From: Rhynchonema sp. JSB1_4
Taxonomy: Eukaryota > Nematoda > Chromadorea > Monhysterida > Xyalidae
Length of the DNA: 45,565 nucleotides
NCBI GenBank assembly: GCA_030248065.1
Contig: JASAMV010005689.1
Span: 1-45,565, forward strand
Direction: 5' to 3'
Made by a program: the position numbers and the translations under genes. How positions within the stretch are numbered: the first letter of the stretch is position 1; every line of letters starts with the position of its first letter. Under the pieces are notes generated by a model. That model was not told the DNA's origin and ran no database searches. It was given only the letters and a program-made list of their open reading frames with translations. Positions 1 to 7,640 of this stretch are shown here, one piece after another.

Positions 1-2
1 CC

Positions 3-866
3 GATCATGCTGAAGATGAACATAACGCTGGTTGGATTACTAGATCAAAACGATTCAGAGGTAGTACTGTTGTGGAAGTAATGGCTCCACTGCACGTGGA
101 TTTGTTTATGGCTGATAAGGTTCTTGTTAATAATTGTCCTATACAACTTGAACTTCACCGAAATTCTGATGCATTTTGTCTCATGTGTTTTACCGAAAAT
201 GCTGGACCGTACAAGATAGAGGTGTTGGACATGATGTGGTATGTCAAAAAGCTACAACTTCTCAGTACTGTGCAAATCGGAATAGAAGCAGCATTGCAAC
301 GTGGTCCAGCCAAATACCCGATCCGTAGAGTTGCTATGAGAAACATGCATATCAGTCCCGGACGCAAAAGTACTCCAACAACACCTGTCTTTGACGGCCA
401 AATTCCACGTCGTCTGATTGTAGGGTTTGTAGAGAGTGACAATTTCTTTGGTTCAACGAAAAAATCTCCCTTTTGCTTCAAACCGAATAGCATTACGGAA
501 ATTTCTGTTCATGCTGGAGGTAGAATGTTTCCCAGGGAACCGTTAAAAATGGATTTCTCGCAAAATCTAGCTGTTCGTCCGTTCGTGCATTTGTTCGAAA
601 CTCTTGGCTTGTCTGAAGAAAACAAAGGCAACTGGATTCACTACTTTGACTTCCTTCAAAACTTTTGTGTGTTTGCATTCGACTTGACTCCCGAACAGAG
701 TGACAGTGCTCATTGGGAATTGATTCGTGAGGGTTCCACTACGATCCATTGCCAGTTTGCCGAGGCTATAAAAGAGCCGGGACTTGAAATGATTGTGTAC
801 GCAGAATTCGATAATCTTGTCATGATCGATCGTAACCGTACTGTCTACTTTGATTACAGTGTGTGA
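3..866 (+). CDS. Polinton/adintovirus-type major capsid protein (5' partial)
   Basis: The frame is open from base 3, so the true start lies upstream of the window; the first ATG inside it is at 81. The sequence matches the invertebrate F54H12.2-like family, which I take to be the double jelly-roll major capsid protein (hexon) of Polinton/Maverick elements. Family signatures include APLHVDLFMADK near the start, AFCLMCF, AKYPIRRV, FAFDLTP and a C-terminal block YAEFDNLVMIDRNRTVYFDY. It would build the icosahedral capsid shell. No intron is visible, and the stop (864-866) overlaps the start of the protease gene. No stop or frameshift interrupts the visible part, so this copy may be recent. Family assignment is from recalled motifs; the capsid role is established for the family rather than shown here. 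Confidence 0.78.
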   Translation, partial: DHAEDEHNAGWITRSKRFRGSTVVEVMAPLHVDLFMADKVLVNNCPIQLELHRNSDAFCLMCFTENAGPYKIEVLDMMWYVKKLQLLSTVQIGIEAALQRGPAKYPIRRVAMRNMHISPGRKSTPTTPVFDGQIPRRLIVGFVESDNFFGSTKKSPFCFKPNSITEISVHAGGRMFPREPLKMDFSQNLAVRPFVHLFETLGLSEENKGNWIHYFDFLQNFCVFAFDLTPEQSDSAHWELIREGSTTIHCQFAEAIKEPGLEMIVYAEFDNLVMIDRNRTVYFDYSV

Positions 867-1357
867 TGGATTCTCGTCAATTATCAAGAATTTGTTTGAA
901 TGATCCCGTTCTTAACCATGTGTTTCTTGGTGTGTTCCCGTCCAATAAACTGCCCAAAATCAACAAGTTGCCGTGTTGCTTAATTGCAAATACTAAACCA
1001 GATACCCATCCGGGTGAACATTGGGTGGCAATGTATTTCAACAAAGAAGGTTTCGGTGATTACTTTTGTTCTTATGGGAAAGAACCAAACACTTTGTTTA
1101 AACGGTATATGAACGCAAATAGTGTAGCATGGAACTTTTCTCACAAACGTTTGCAAAGTATTGTGGCTACTACGTGTGGTCAGTACACTGCGTTCTTCCT
1201 GCATTCAAGAGGACAAGGACTTCCATTCCATCAGTTTCTGAATTTATTCACCAACAACACTGAAGAGAACGACAACATTGTAACAGCAATCATCAATGGG
1301 TTATACAATGAAGACACACAAGTACTAGATATGAGCATGATAAATCAGATCGGTTAA
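866..1357 (+). CDS. Adenain-like cysteine protease (Polinton PRO)
   Basis: A 163-aa protein starting at ATG 866, whose A is the last base of the capsid TGA stop (TGATG, 864-868). Two motifs mark the adenovirus-type/Ulp1-like fold: GEHWVAMYF around residue 50, carrying the likely catalytic His, and TTCGQYTAFFL around residue 110, carrying the nucleophile Cys. In adenoviruses and Polintons this enzyme matures capsid precursors. The length is normal for the family. The overlapping start suggests coupled translation, or separate transcripts, with the capsid gene. Its stop shares a TTAA tetranucleotide with the convergent gene. The call rests on motifs plus neighbourhood. Confidence 0.82.
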   Translation: MDSRQLSRICLNDPVLNHVFLGVFPSNKLPKINKLPCCLIANTKPDTHPGEHWVAMYFNKEGFGDYFCSYGKEPNTLFKRYMNANSVAWNFSHKRLQSIVATTCGQYTAFFLHSRGQGLPFHQFLNLFTNNTEENDNIVTAIINGLYNEDTQVLDMSMINQIG

Positions 1358-2013
1358 TATTCGTATTCGAACAGTACAGTTTTCAGTTCATCGTGCCATT
1401 CATTCCAAACAGCATCAAATGGATCACGTTTTGTCATGAAATCAAGAATATCATTGCCACTAATGGTCACGTGACAGTATTTTGTGTTCAAATCCTCTGA
1501 CAAATATGACAATATACGGTCCAGCTTGATCCCTTTACCCTGAAGTGGACATTTAGTCCAGAACAGACCGGCAACATCAGGCGAAATGTAATAGTAGTGT
1601 TTCTCAACGTGCAACAAGAACAGGTCACGAGCAATGTATTCGTAGGCAGTAATTCCGTGAAAATTGTTCTTTCCATCCAAGTCTTCGCGGTATTCGAATT
1701 TCTGCGTAATCGGATTCAAGTAATTGTGATGTGGTTTGCATTCCTTGACCATTGTTGTGATGTAGGCTTCCATGAATGCTGATAAATCCCGTCTGTAGGC
1801 TTCCAGAAAACAGCGGCGAATGAGTTCCTGCTTGTCTTCTTTAGTGTATCGGGTACGGCAATTGAGACAATTTCGGTACATTTTGATGAGCTCGTACCGC
1901 AACACTCGAAGTGCGTGAGGATACTCGGTCGGAGGAAGGGTACGATTGTAATAACGACGTTTGATGAGAGGAAATCCAAAATTGGACAACAAATCGTCAG
2001 GATTAAATGGCAT
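1354..2013 (-). CDS. Polinton-associated protein of unknown function (219 aa)
   Basis: An intact intronless ORF starting at ATG 2013 and ending in the TTAA that also ends the protease. I do not recognise the protein. It is rich in Tyr, Arg and Lys, with a CLNCR pair near residue 50, a helical Arg/Leu-rich stretch (residues 60-90) and an acidic-aromatic C-terminus ending EYEY. There is no signal peptide or obvious membrane segment. It is convergent with the capsid/protease pair and divergent from the lysine-rich gene at 2155, sharing a promoter with HSE repeats. A minor structural or packaging role is possible from position alone. Confidence 0.6.
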   Translation of the reverse strand: MPFNPDDLLSNFGFPLIKRRYYNRTLPPTEYPHALRVLRYELIKMYRNCLNCRTRYTKEDKQELIRRCFLEAYRRDLSAFMEAYITTMVKECKPHHNYLNPITQKFEYREDLDGKNNFHGITAYEYIARDLFLLHVEKHYYYISPDVAGLFWTKCPLQGKGIKLDRILSYLSEDLNTKYCHVTISGNDILDFMTKRDPFDAVWNEWHDELKTVLFEYEY

Positions 2014-2061
2014 AATGATTTAGAAGAATGAAAAGATTCTACTGAAATAGAGAAAACTGGT

Positions 2062-2121
2062 GATCTGGAACGTTCCAGAACTTTCCAGAAACTTCTGGTG
2101 GTTTCTCGAAGGGTATAAATA
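2062..2121. promoter_or_regulatory. Heat-shock-element array plus TATA box between divergent viral genes
   Basis: In strict 5-bp phase the sequence reads GAA (2068), TTC (2073), GAA (2078), TTC (2083), GAA (2088), TTC (2093), one mismatch unit (2098), TTC (2103), GAA (2108). The first six units alternate perfectly, matching the canonical nGAAn array bound by heat shock factor (HSF). A TATA box (TATAAATA, 2114-2121) follows 3 bases later and lies 33 bases before ATG 2155. The divergent gene starts at 2013, 54 bases from the array, but has no clear TATA box on its side. Confidence 0.75.
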
Positions 2122-2154
2122 GCGCCGCCTGTGTCGAACTATTCACTAACCATC

Positions 2155-2520
2155 ATGACGGACTTTGATGCTTTCCTTGATTCTCTAACTGGCACCCCTC
2201 CCCAACCAGCAAATGTACCAGCACCAATTCCTCAGCCGCCACCTATGAAACGCAGAAACGCACTGCTCGAGAATCCGAGAGATGATGCCAAGAAGCCAAA
2301 AGTTGTCAAGAATCTTACTGTCAAAATATCGCCGACTGCTCGCCAGGAAGAAAAGAAACACCCGGCCGTCAAAGAAGAAAAGAAAGCCACAGTGGTCAAA
2401 GAAGAGACTAAGAAAACGTCGGACAAAGTGACAATTGATCATGTTGCTTTGGTGCCACAATTGTCTATTGTCGTGAACTACTGTTCTGCTTGTGGTGATC
2501 ATTCCATGAATGTGAAGTGA
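2155..2520 (+). CDS. Lysine-rich basic viral protein (121 aa)
   Basis: Starts at ATG 2155, the first ATG after the TATA box at 2114; the frame is open a little further upstream (to 2131) but lacks an ATG. The N-terminal 30 residues are acidic/Pro-rich (MTDFDAFLDSL, then a PPQP/PIPQPPP stretch). The middle is strongly basic, with repeated KEE(K) and KKP motifs. The C-terminus has a short hydrophobic segment and a CSACGDH motif. Composition suggests a DNA-binding core or scaffold-type protein, but I do not recognise the family. An AATAAA signal (2520-2525) overlaps the last base of the stop codon. Confidence 0.6.
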   Translation: MTDFDAFLDSLTGTPPQPANVPAPIPQPPPMKRRNALLENPRDDAKKPKVVKNLTVKISPTARQEEKKHPAVKEEKKATVVKEETKKTSDKVTIDHVALVPQLSIVVNYCSACGDHSMNVK

Positions 2521-2525
2521 ATAAA
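2520..2525 (+). terminator. Poly(A) signal overlapping a stop codon
   Basis: AATAAA begins at the last base of the TGA stop (TGAATAAA), so the 3' UTR of the lysine-rich gene must be very short. The convergent gene ends only 26 bases further on. Confidence 0.65.
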
Positions 2526-2545
2526 ACACACGTGTTTGAACCTCG

Positions 2546-3091
2546 TTATCGCTTTTTATTTAACAATAACATCTCTTTTTCTGACAATTTCGAAGCATTG
2601 AAAAACACAGACATGGCAGTGCAATCACAATCAATATAATTTTTACCAACAAGAAGATGAAATTTCATACAATGTTTGGACGGTTTTACTTGATAATGGT
2701 CATGTTTGAAATAATCTTGATAACAACACTTTTCAACTTCATATCCACACGGCTCTGGGTAAAATGATAGAATTTCAAGAGGTCGAAATCCAACGGCAAC
2801 CACAACACAGTGACATGCAATTCCATTCAATCGACCAACAACAAACGGAAAATGACAAATAATGCGGACAGAATTTTGTTTATTGTCCTCGCCTTCGATT
2901 CCTGCTTTGAGCGCCACTTTCAAAAGTGCCATAATATCGACAGTTTTGGAAAACTTCGACTTGTTCTTCTTCGTCGATTCCGGCCAGTGGTTCTTCTTAG
3001 CGTGCAAATATCCTTTCGTTGATGTGTGCGATCCTCTATGCAGCCACACTTTGGCGCCATACTTGCTTTCAAACACCCGGAACGGTTTCAT
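2546..3091 (-). CDS. Polinton-associated protein of unknown function (181 aa)
   Basis: An intact intronless ORF from ATG 3091. Not recognised. It has a Lys/Ser-rich N-terminal third, a hydrophobic middle (ICHFPFVVGRLNGIACHCVVVAVGF) and a Cys/His-rich stretch (CGYEVEKCCYQDYF, HCMKFH, CDC), which may bind metal. An AATAAA hexamer lies within the final codons (Asn-Lys, four codons before the stop), matching the compact terminator style of the neighbouring viral gene. It is divergent from the gene at 3233 and shares the HSE-like promoter. Confidence 0.55.
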   Translation of the reverse strand: MKPFRVFESKYGAKVWLHRGSHTSTKGYLHAKKNHWPESTKKNKSKFSKTVDIMALLKVALKAGIEGEDNKQNSVRIICHFPFVVGRLNGIACHCVVVAVGFRPLEILSFYPEPCGYEVEKCCYQDYFKHDHYQVKPSKHCMKFHLLVGKNYIDCDCTAMSVFFNASKLSEKEMLLLNKKR

Positions 3092-3153
3092 AATTACGAG
3101 ACTGAAAACTGAAAAAAGACAAAATGAGGAAATAATTCAAACAAAAAGATCTA

Positions 3154-3198
3154 GAAAATTCCATTACATTCCAGAACGAATGTTTCCGAATATATAAA
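3154..3198. promoter_or_regulatory. Second HSE-like array with TATA box, divergent promoter
   Basis: In one 5-bp phase: GAA (3154), TTC (3159), TTC (3169), GAA (3174), TTC (3184), with a further GAA at 3188, one base out of phase. A TATATAAA box (3191-3198) follows, 35 bases before ATG 3233. The array is less perfect than the first but has the same layout, repeats directly against the TATA box. TATATA is near-palindromic, so it might also serve the minus-strand gene starting at 3091. Confidence 0.55.
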
Positions 3199-3232
3199 GA
3201 GTGTTGTTTTCGATTTCATTCATTTGTTCACC

Positions 3233-3691
3233 ATGTTCATACCTGGTGACGAAGAAGCAGCTGTTTGCACGTTTCTAGAGAAGAAAAAGAAAAAAGAGCT
3301 TCATTGGTTGGACATGTTATTCATCGAACATGTTAGCAGCACCCTGAGTGAGACCATCCACGCCATGAGTTGGGACTTTTGTCACGGTTGCCGACAATGG
3401 AGTGACGACCACATATGCAACTATCCTCCATCAACGTACATACGTTTGCACGGCCATGCTCTTGGAGAAGCAACGGATATACAGGAAGAATGGGAAAAGT
3501 TCTGCTGTTGTGCACTAAAAGGCGAGCTGTCGTCTTGTGCCTTGGGTGAATGGTTCTCATCGTTCGTGTCTTTGAGCGATTATCTGGTGAGAAAACAAGA
3601 AAAGGTCGGCAAATACATGGACGAACTCTATCGTGATTGTGTTGTTGAACTTGATCCAAAAATCGTGCCACCGTTTGACATGCCATACTAG
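3233..3691 (+). CDS. Polinton-associated protein with C-x2-C...H-x-C motif (152 aa)
   Basis: Start chosen at ATG 3233, 35 bases after a TATA box. The protein begins MFIPGDEEAA and has a run of basic residues near 20-26. Around residues 52-66 it carries FCHGCRQWSDDHIC, a possible zinc-binding knuckle (C-x2-C-x6-H-x-C). The C-terminal half is helical and charged. I have a vague memory of similar short Cys/His proteins in adintovirus-like elements but cannot name a family. It is the last ORF of the viral block; repeat DNA follows at once. Confidence 0.55.
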   Translation: MFIPGDEEAAVCTFLEKKKKKELHWLDMLFIEHVSSTLSETIHAMSWDFCHGCRQWSDDHICNYPPSTYIRLHGHALGEATDIQEEWEKFCCCALKGELSSCALGEWFSSFVSLSDYLVRKQEKVGKYMDELYRDCVVELDPKIVPPFDMPY

Positions 3692-3798
3692 CGCCTTCCG
3701 GCGGCCTTACCCTAACCCAACGGCCCTCTTCAGGGCCACCTCAGCTTGACCATGTCACTTGTACCTTATTACGGTCGCAGACCTAAGATCGTAGGATT
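3692..3798. other. Junction between viral block and repeat array
   Basis: A short GC-rich spacer containing GGCGGCCTTA and CCCTAACCC. No gene is visible. If the element ends here, its terminal inverted repeat should lie in or just beyond this stretch. Confidence 0.4.
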
Positions 3799-4780
3799 AC
3801 GGTCGTAGACTTGAGATTGTAGGATTACGGTCGTAACATTTACGGTCGTGAAAGTGCAATATAAATGTTTCGTGTTTCTCCCAAAAGAACCAACCCCCAC
3901 ATAAGTTATGTTCTTTTCGCTTTCTACTTTTGTGCCGTGTTTCCCTTTATTCCAGTGCTTTTTCCTCACTGCTAAGTCTCGTTTGGTTTCGTCTGAATAC
4001 ATTTACGCGTGTCAAATTTTACGATCGTAATTTACTGACACACAATAGGACCTACACCGTGTACATGCACAGTCCGACCACTGGACGTCTTACGGTCGTA
4101 AGATTACGATCGTGCACACCACTCTGCGCAGTCTGACACTCAACGATCGTACTTTACGTAAGTTACCGCAACGAACAGTCCCTACATCGCGTTTGTGCAT
4201 TGATCTATATTCGTAATGTTACGCACGTAACGCATCTCATGTCCGATCTTGGTATTACGACCGTACTTTTACGAGCGTAATTACCGTAACCCATTGTCCG
4301 ATCGTGGTTACGCACGTAAACCCAACAGCAAACCTTACATCGCTCTTGTGATCTACGATCGTAATTTTTACGACCGTGCCACGCGACAAAATCGCCCCAC
4401 TTTGCGCTTGTGCATTGATCTACGATCGTAATTTCACGCGCGTAAATTAAACAGCAGATCCTTTTGTGACTTACGACCGTAATTTTACTAGTACGATCGT
4501 ACTTTTACGCACGTAGGTTACCGAAACGAACAGTCCCTACACCGCGTACGTGCATTGATCTACGACCGTAATTTTACGCACCCATCGCACGATCGTGCAC
4601 GCACGTAACGGACACAGGTGGGCTAGAACACACACAATTAGTCCTTCGGACAAACACACACACACACATCGGACAAGCTGAGGCTTGCGCACAAACATCA
4701 CACTACAGTCCGACCGGACTGACCGAAATCAAGGGCTTACATCACAATGGGGTTTACGATCGCAAACTTACGGTCGTGAT
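3799..4780. repeat. Array of palindromic ACGNNCGT words
   Basis: I count 22 exact ACGNNCGT words here, usually within TTACGNNCGTAA (centres AT, GT, AC, CA, AG, GC). Spacing is irregular, from about 12 to 150 bases, so it is not a tandem satellite. Between words there are partial repeats such as GTGCATTGATCTACG and AACAGTCCCTACA. Chance expectation for the word in 1 kb is well under one. No coding potential stands out. Confidence 0.8.
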
Positions 4781-4827
4781 CGAAACATCACTTAGGCTTA
4801 CACCACAACATCACACTAGAGTCCGCT

Positions 4828-5056
4828 GCACCCCAGCTCGCCCCCTATGCTTATACACTGCCTATGCTTATACACTGCAAGCCAGGTAGCCGTCAAATCT
4901 GCACCCCAGCTCGCCCCTATGCTTATACACTGCCTATGCTTATACACTGCGCCCCAGGTACCCTCCAAAACTTGCACGCCAGCTCGCCCCTATGCTTATA
5001 CACTGCCTATGCTTATACACTGCGCCCCAGGTAACCGTCAAAAGTGCGCCCCAGGG
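4828..5056 (+). repeat. 73-bp tandem repeat, about 3.1 copies
   Basis: Units begin at 4828, 4901 and 4974, exactly 73 bases apart, with a partial fourth at about 5047. Each holds CCAGCTCGCCCC, then TATGCTTATACACTGCC twice in tandem, then a GCCCCAGGTA segment, so the repeat is hierarchical. An ORF crosses it, but 73 is not a multiple of three and each unit is read in a different frame. Confidence 0.85.
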
Positions 5057-5085
5057 TACCACCATATACTACTTACGCCCATCAG

Positions 5086-6433
5086 AGACAACCACAACAA
5101 CAATGCATTTGCGGGTGGCGGTGGCAGGCAGGAGAGTAAATTCGACGAGGCACTGATTGGAATGGGTAAGGGCTACGGTATTGTTTGACGTTCAGCAGGC
5201 GCGCTTTGACGTAATAGGAGAAGATTAATTATTGATAAAAATTCTGTGAAACATCAGCAAATCGTATCTGAGTTTGCGTAGTGGACTGGATGAAACATAA
5301 CAAATGGTGTCTATCTGACATGACCACACTCTTTTGGAGACGTTGTCGCTGGTTACATTGGCATAAGCGAATTTGCGCGATAATCGTTCTCAGCATAGCA
5401 CCGGTGTTCATGACAACACGTCCTTACCCAACCCTACCGTTACCCAGACCCAACCAAACTGTCTGATGTTTCACACAGGTGGTGACATGACAACCATGGA
5501 GCTGATATCGCAGTTGGTATTCTTTTTCATGCAAGCGATCGAGAGTCCGCAGAAGATCATGCCCCGAATTATGGCTATGTACAATGGACCAGGTATGGCA
5601 TGCTGTAGGGTTACGGTCGTGGTTCAGTTGACACACACTCTAGTTACCGTATGCGTCTGTTTCTGTTTGTATTGTGATTTGAAAACTGCTACACTTGTGA
5701 TGCATTGGGAAAATCTCGAATTTACAGCTGCCTTTTAAAAACAAATCTTCTGATACTCAGGCACCGGTCTAATCAATCCTGGTCTGGGCCCGCTGTTGCA
5801 AGGCATGATGAAGGGTGTCATGCGCGCCAATGCCAAGGGCGAGAGACAACACTTGCCACATGTGGTGGGATATGCGGCCATCAATGAACCAAAGGTGGGT
5901 GTCTTTGGGATCAGCCTTTCACCCCACCAATTTCGATCAGCGTAAAAGCTAATACAGAATATGTCTGTACTGGAAACAACATTCCCTGGCAAAACCTAGC
6001 CAATTTTGGTACCGTGTGGTAACAACCAGCTATAGGTATGGTCCACTGCTCGCGCCTGTGAAAACGAGTCAGCATAAGGGCGGCCTTAGGTTAAATCCGG
6101 AAACCGGAATCCGGAAATATTTCCGGAAAACGCATGATTTTTGCATGTAAATTTTTGCGTTTTCCGGAAATATTTCCGGAGTCCGGAAATGTTTTGCATT
6201 TTTGCATGCAAATTATTTCCGGGTTCCGGATTCCGGAATTAACCTAAGTTCGCCCTAAATATCGAAGTATCATCATGTGCACTTCGTCATGTTGCGCATT
6301 TCCTTCCCAGATTGTCGACAATATTCTCCCGGCTCATTTGCTCACCGCATTGAAAAAGCACCCAAAACCGCGCAGACCTGCTCTGTTGACCCAGGCACTG
6401 GCGAAGGCTTATGCCAAATCGAGAACCGGCTGA
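5086..6433 (+). CDS. Unrecognised small protein, four exons seen (5' incomplete)
   Basis: Phase-consistent exons: 5086-5165 (start uncertain, candidate acceptor ATCAG), 5479-5592, 5761-5894 and 6311-6433 (stop TGA 6431-6433). Donors are GTAAGG, GTATGG and GTGGGT. The encoded part is about 150 aa: a Gly-rich patch (AFAGGGGRQ), then MELISQLVFFFMQAIESPQK, a Gly/Met-rich segment (GLINPGLGPLLQGMMKGVMR) and a basic Ala/Leu-rich C-terminus (ALAKAYAKSRTG). I do not recognise it. Met/Gly patches recall the secreted protein at 25-28 kb, but this is weak. No signal peptide was found, so upstream exons are probably missing. AATAAA at 6685-6690 is a good poly(A) signal. Confidence 0.55.
6078..6255. mobile_element. 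Foldback MITE built of CCGGAAAT-type words
   Basis: The terminal inverted repeats read GGGCGGCCTTAGGTTAA at the left and TTAACCTAAGTTCGCCC at the right, flanked on both sides by TAA (6075-6077, 6256-6258), a TWA-type duplication as in PIF/Harbinger elements. The interior is almost entirely TCCGGAAA/TTTCCGGA repeats. It sits in the last intron of the small gene. Confidence 0.7.
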
Positions 6434-7640
6434 GCTATATACATATTTATATTTGTTAACCCTTGTTTGTTGTTGTTATTATAGATCTGAGCACGAATTC
6501 ATGCGAAAATTTAATTCTTGTCAAAATTGTTTCATGCTTTCTATTATCCTGACAGGTTTTGTGCACCATTTGGGTAAGTTTGATTCCGACTATTTATTCC
6601 TGTTCTATCATTTCTCTGTCTTCAACACGTTTATTCGTATTCACAACAGCTTTGTTTCAAAGTTCGTTATGAACTACAATGAGAAATAAAAGAAATTGAA
6701 GATCACGAACAAGTCTTATCCTGAAACTGCAATGCCTAACATGTTCAAATTGGTGTTTTCTCAGCAAACTGCTTGAATACATACAGTATGCAATCCAAAA
6801 AAACATACCCGAACCTAAGAACTTCCCACGGGTTAAATTACAGGGTAACTAAAGTGAGGAATCCTATATAATAGCATTCCTTTCCTCCCCACGCAGTAGA
6901 AACTACAATCTCGCACAAATTCCTAAGCTCAACTCTAACTCAAAATATAAAAACATTCCCTTGTCCCATCATGAATATCCTACAAATTGATGTCACAAGT
7001 GCATGGCACCTTGGCAGCCATGTTCGTGGGCACGGTCTTTTGGCTGTCACACGTCTCCTGCGACACAGCTGAATTCGCGTACACCGACCAAACGTCGGCC
7101 TGTTTCTGACACAACGCACCGCCCGCGCGGTCGTCTTGCGAATGCTGCAACGGCCGTTAGGCTTAGCGTCAGGCCTGAGGTTTAGGCTTGGAATGGTTGA
7201 TGTTTTATGTCAATCCGGGCTGCTGCAAAGTGAGTCTCAGGCACTGTCCCGCATGAGTGCTTTGCAGCAAACTATTTTCTTCACCAATGCAGACCGGTTT
7301 TTTACTTTTGAAACATCAGGCAGTCAGTTTAACACCAAACACCTAGTCTAAGTGCCTACAATTGCCGGTTTCATAGCATCCCTCAAGATTTGCTGAATCC
7401 CCCTGACTGATCGGTCGGCTAGGCTTGGCTTTGGTTTCACTTTCACTTCGCATCAGTGTTTTAGCCCTCCGTGAAACCTCCAGCCAACCAGCCATGCGTG
7501 TCTATGTGTCCATGCGTTAAGTGGAAAGCGGCTGGCTGCTGCTTCAAAAACTGCGTGTGATGAGCAAAAAATATTTTATGCCAAGCAAAAGTCAAACCCG
7601 CCCCCAGGCCGACCCATGATGCCAGGAAACTGCATTTCAG
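6434..7640. other. Stretch between two plus-strand genes
   Basis: Holds the 3' UTR of the upstream gene (poly(A) signal 6685-6690), a TATA-like CTATATAATAG near 6868 and ATATAAAAA near 6948. A short hydrophobic reading frame starts at 7020 (MFVGTVFWLSHVSC). It could be a first exon of the next gene, but I could not link it to 7641 in phase. Around 7150-7200 there are AGGCTTAG-type repeats. Confidence 0.4.

Noticed and set aside
155..493. Minus-strand ORFs opposite the capsid gene
   Set aside because: Antisense shadows of a well-supported coding frame.
3706..3720. Telomere-like CCCTAACCC
   Set aside because: A single copy of under two repeat units; no array.
3799..4780. CRISPR-like array of short palindromic repeats
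   Set aside because: Spacing is irregular, words are only 8-12 bases and variable, and the genome is clearly eukaryotic.
4847..5188. 113-aa ORF across the 73-bp repeats
   Set aside because: The frame changes between units because 73 is not a multiple of three; only its last part (after 5086) agrees with a spliced gene.
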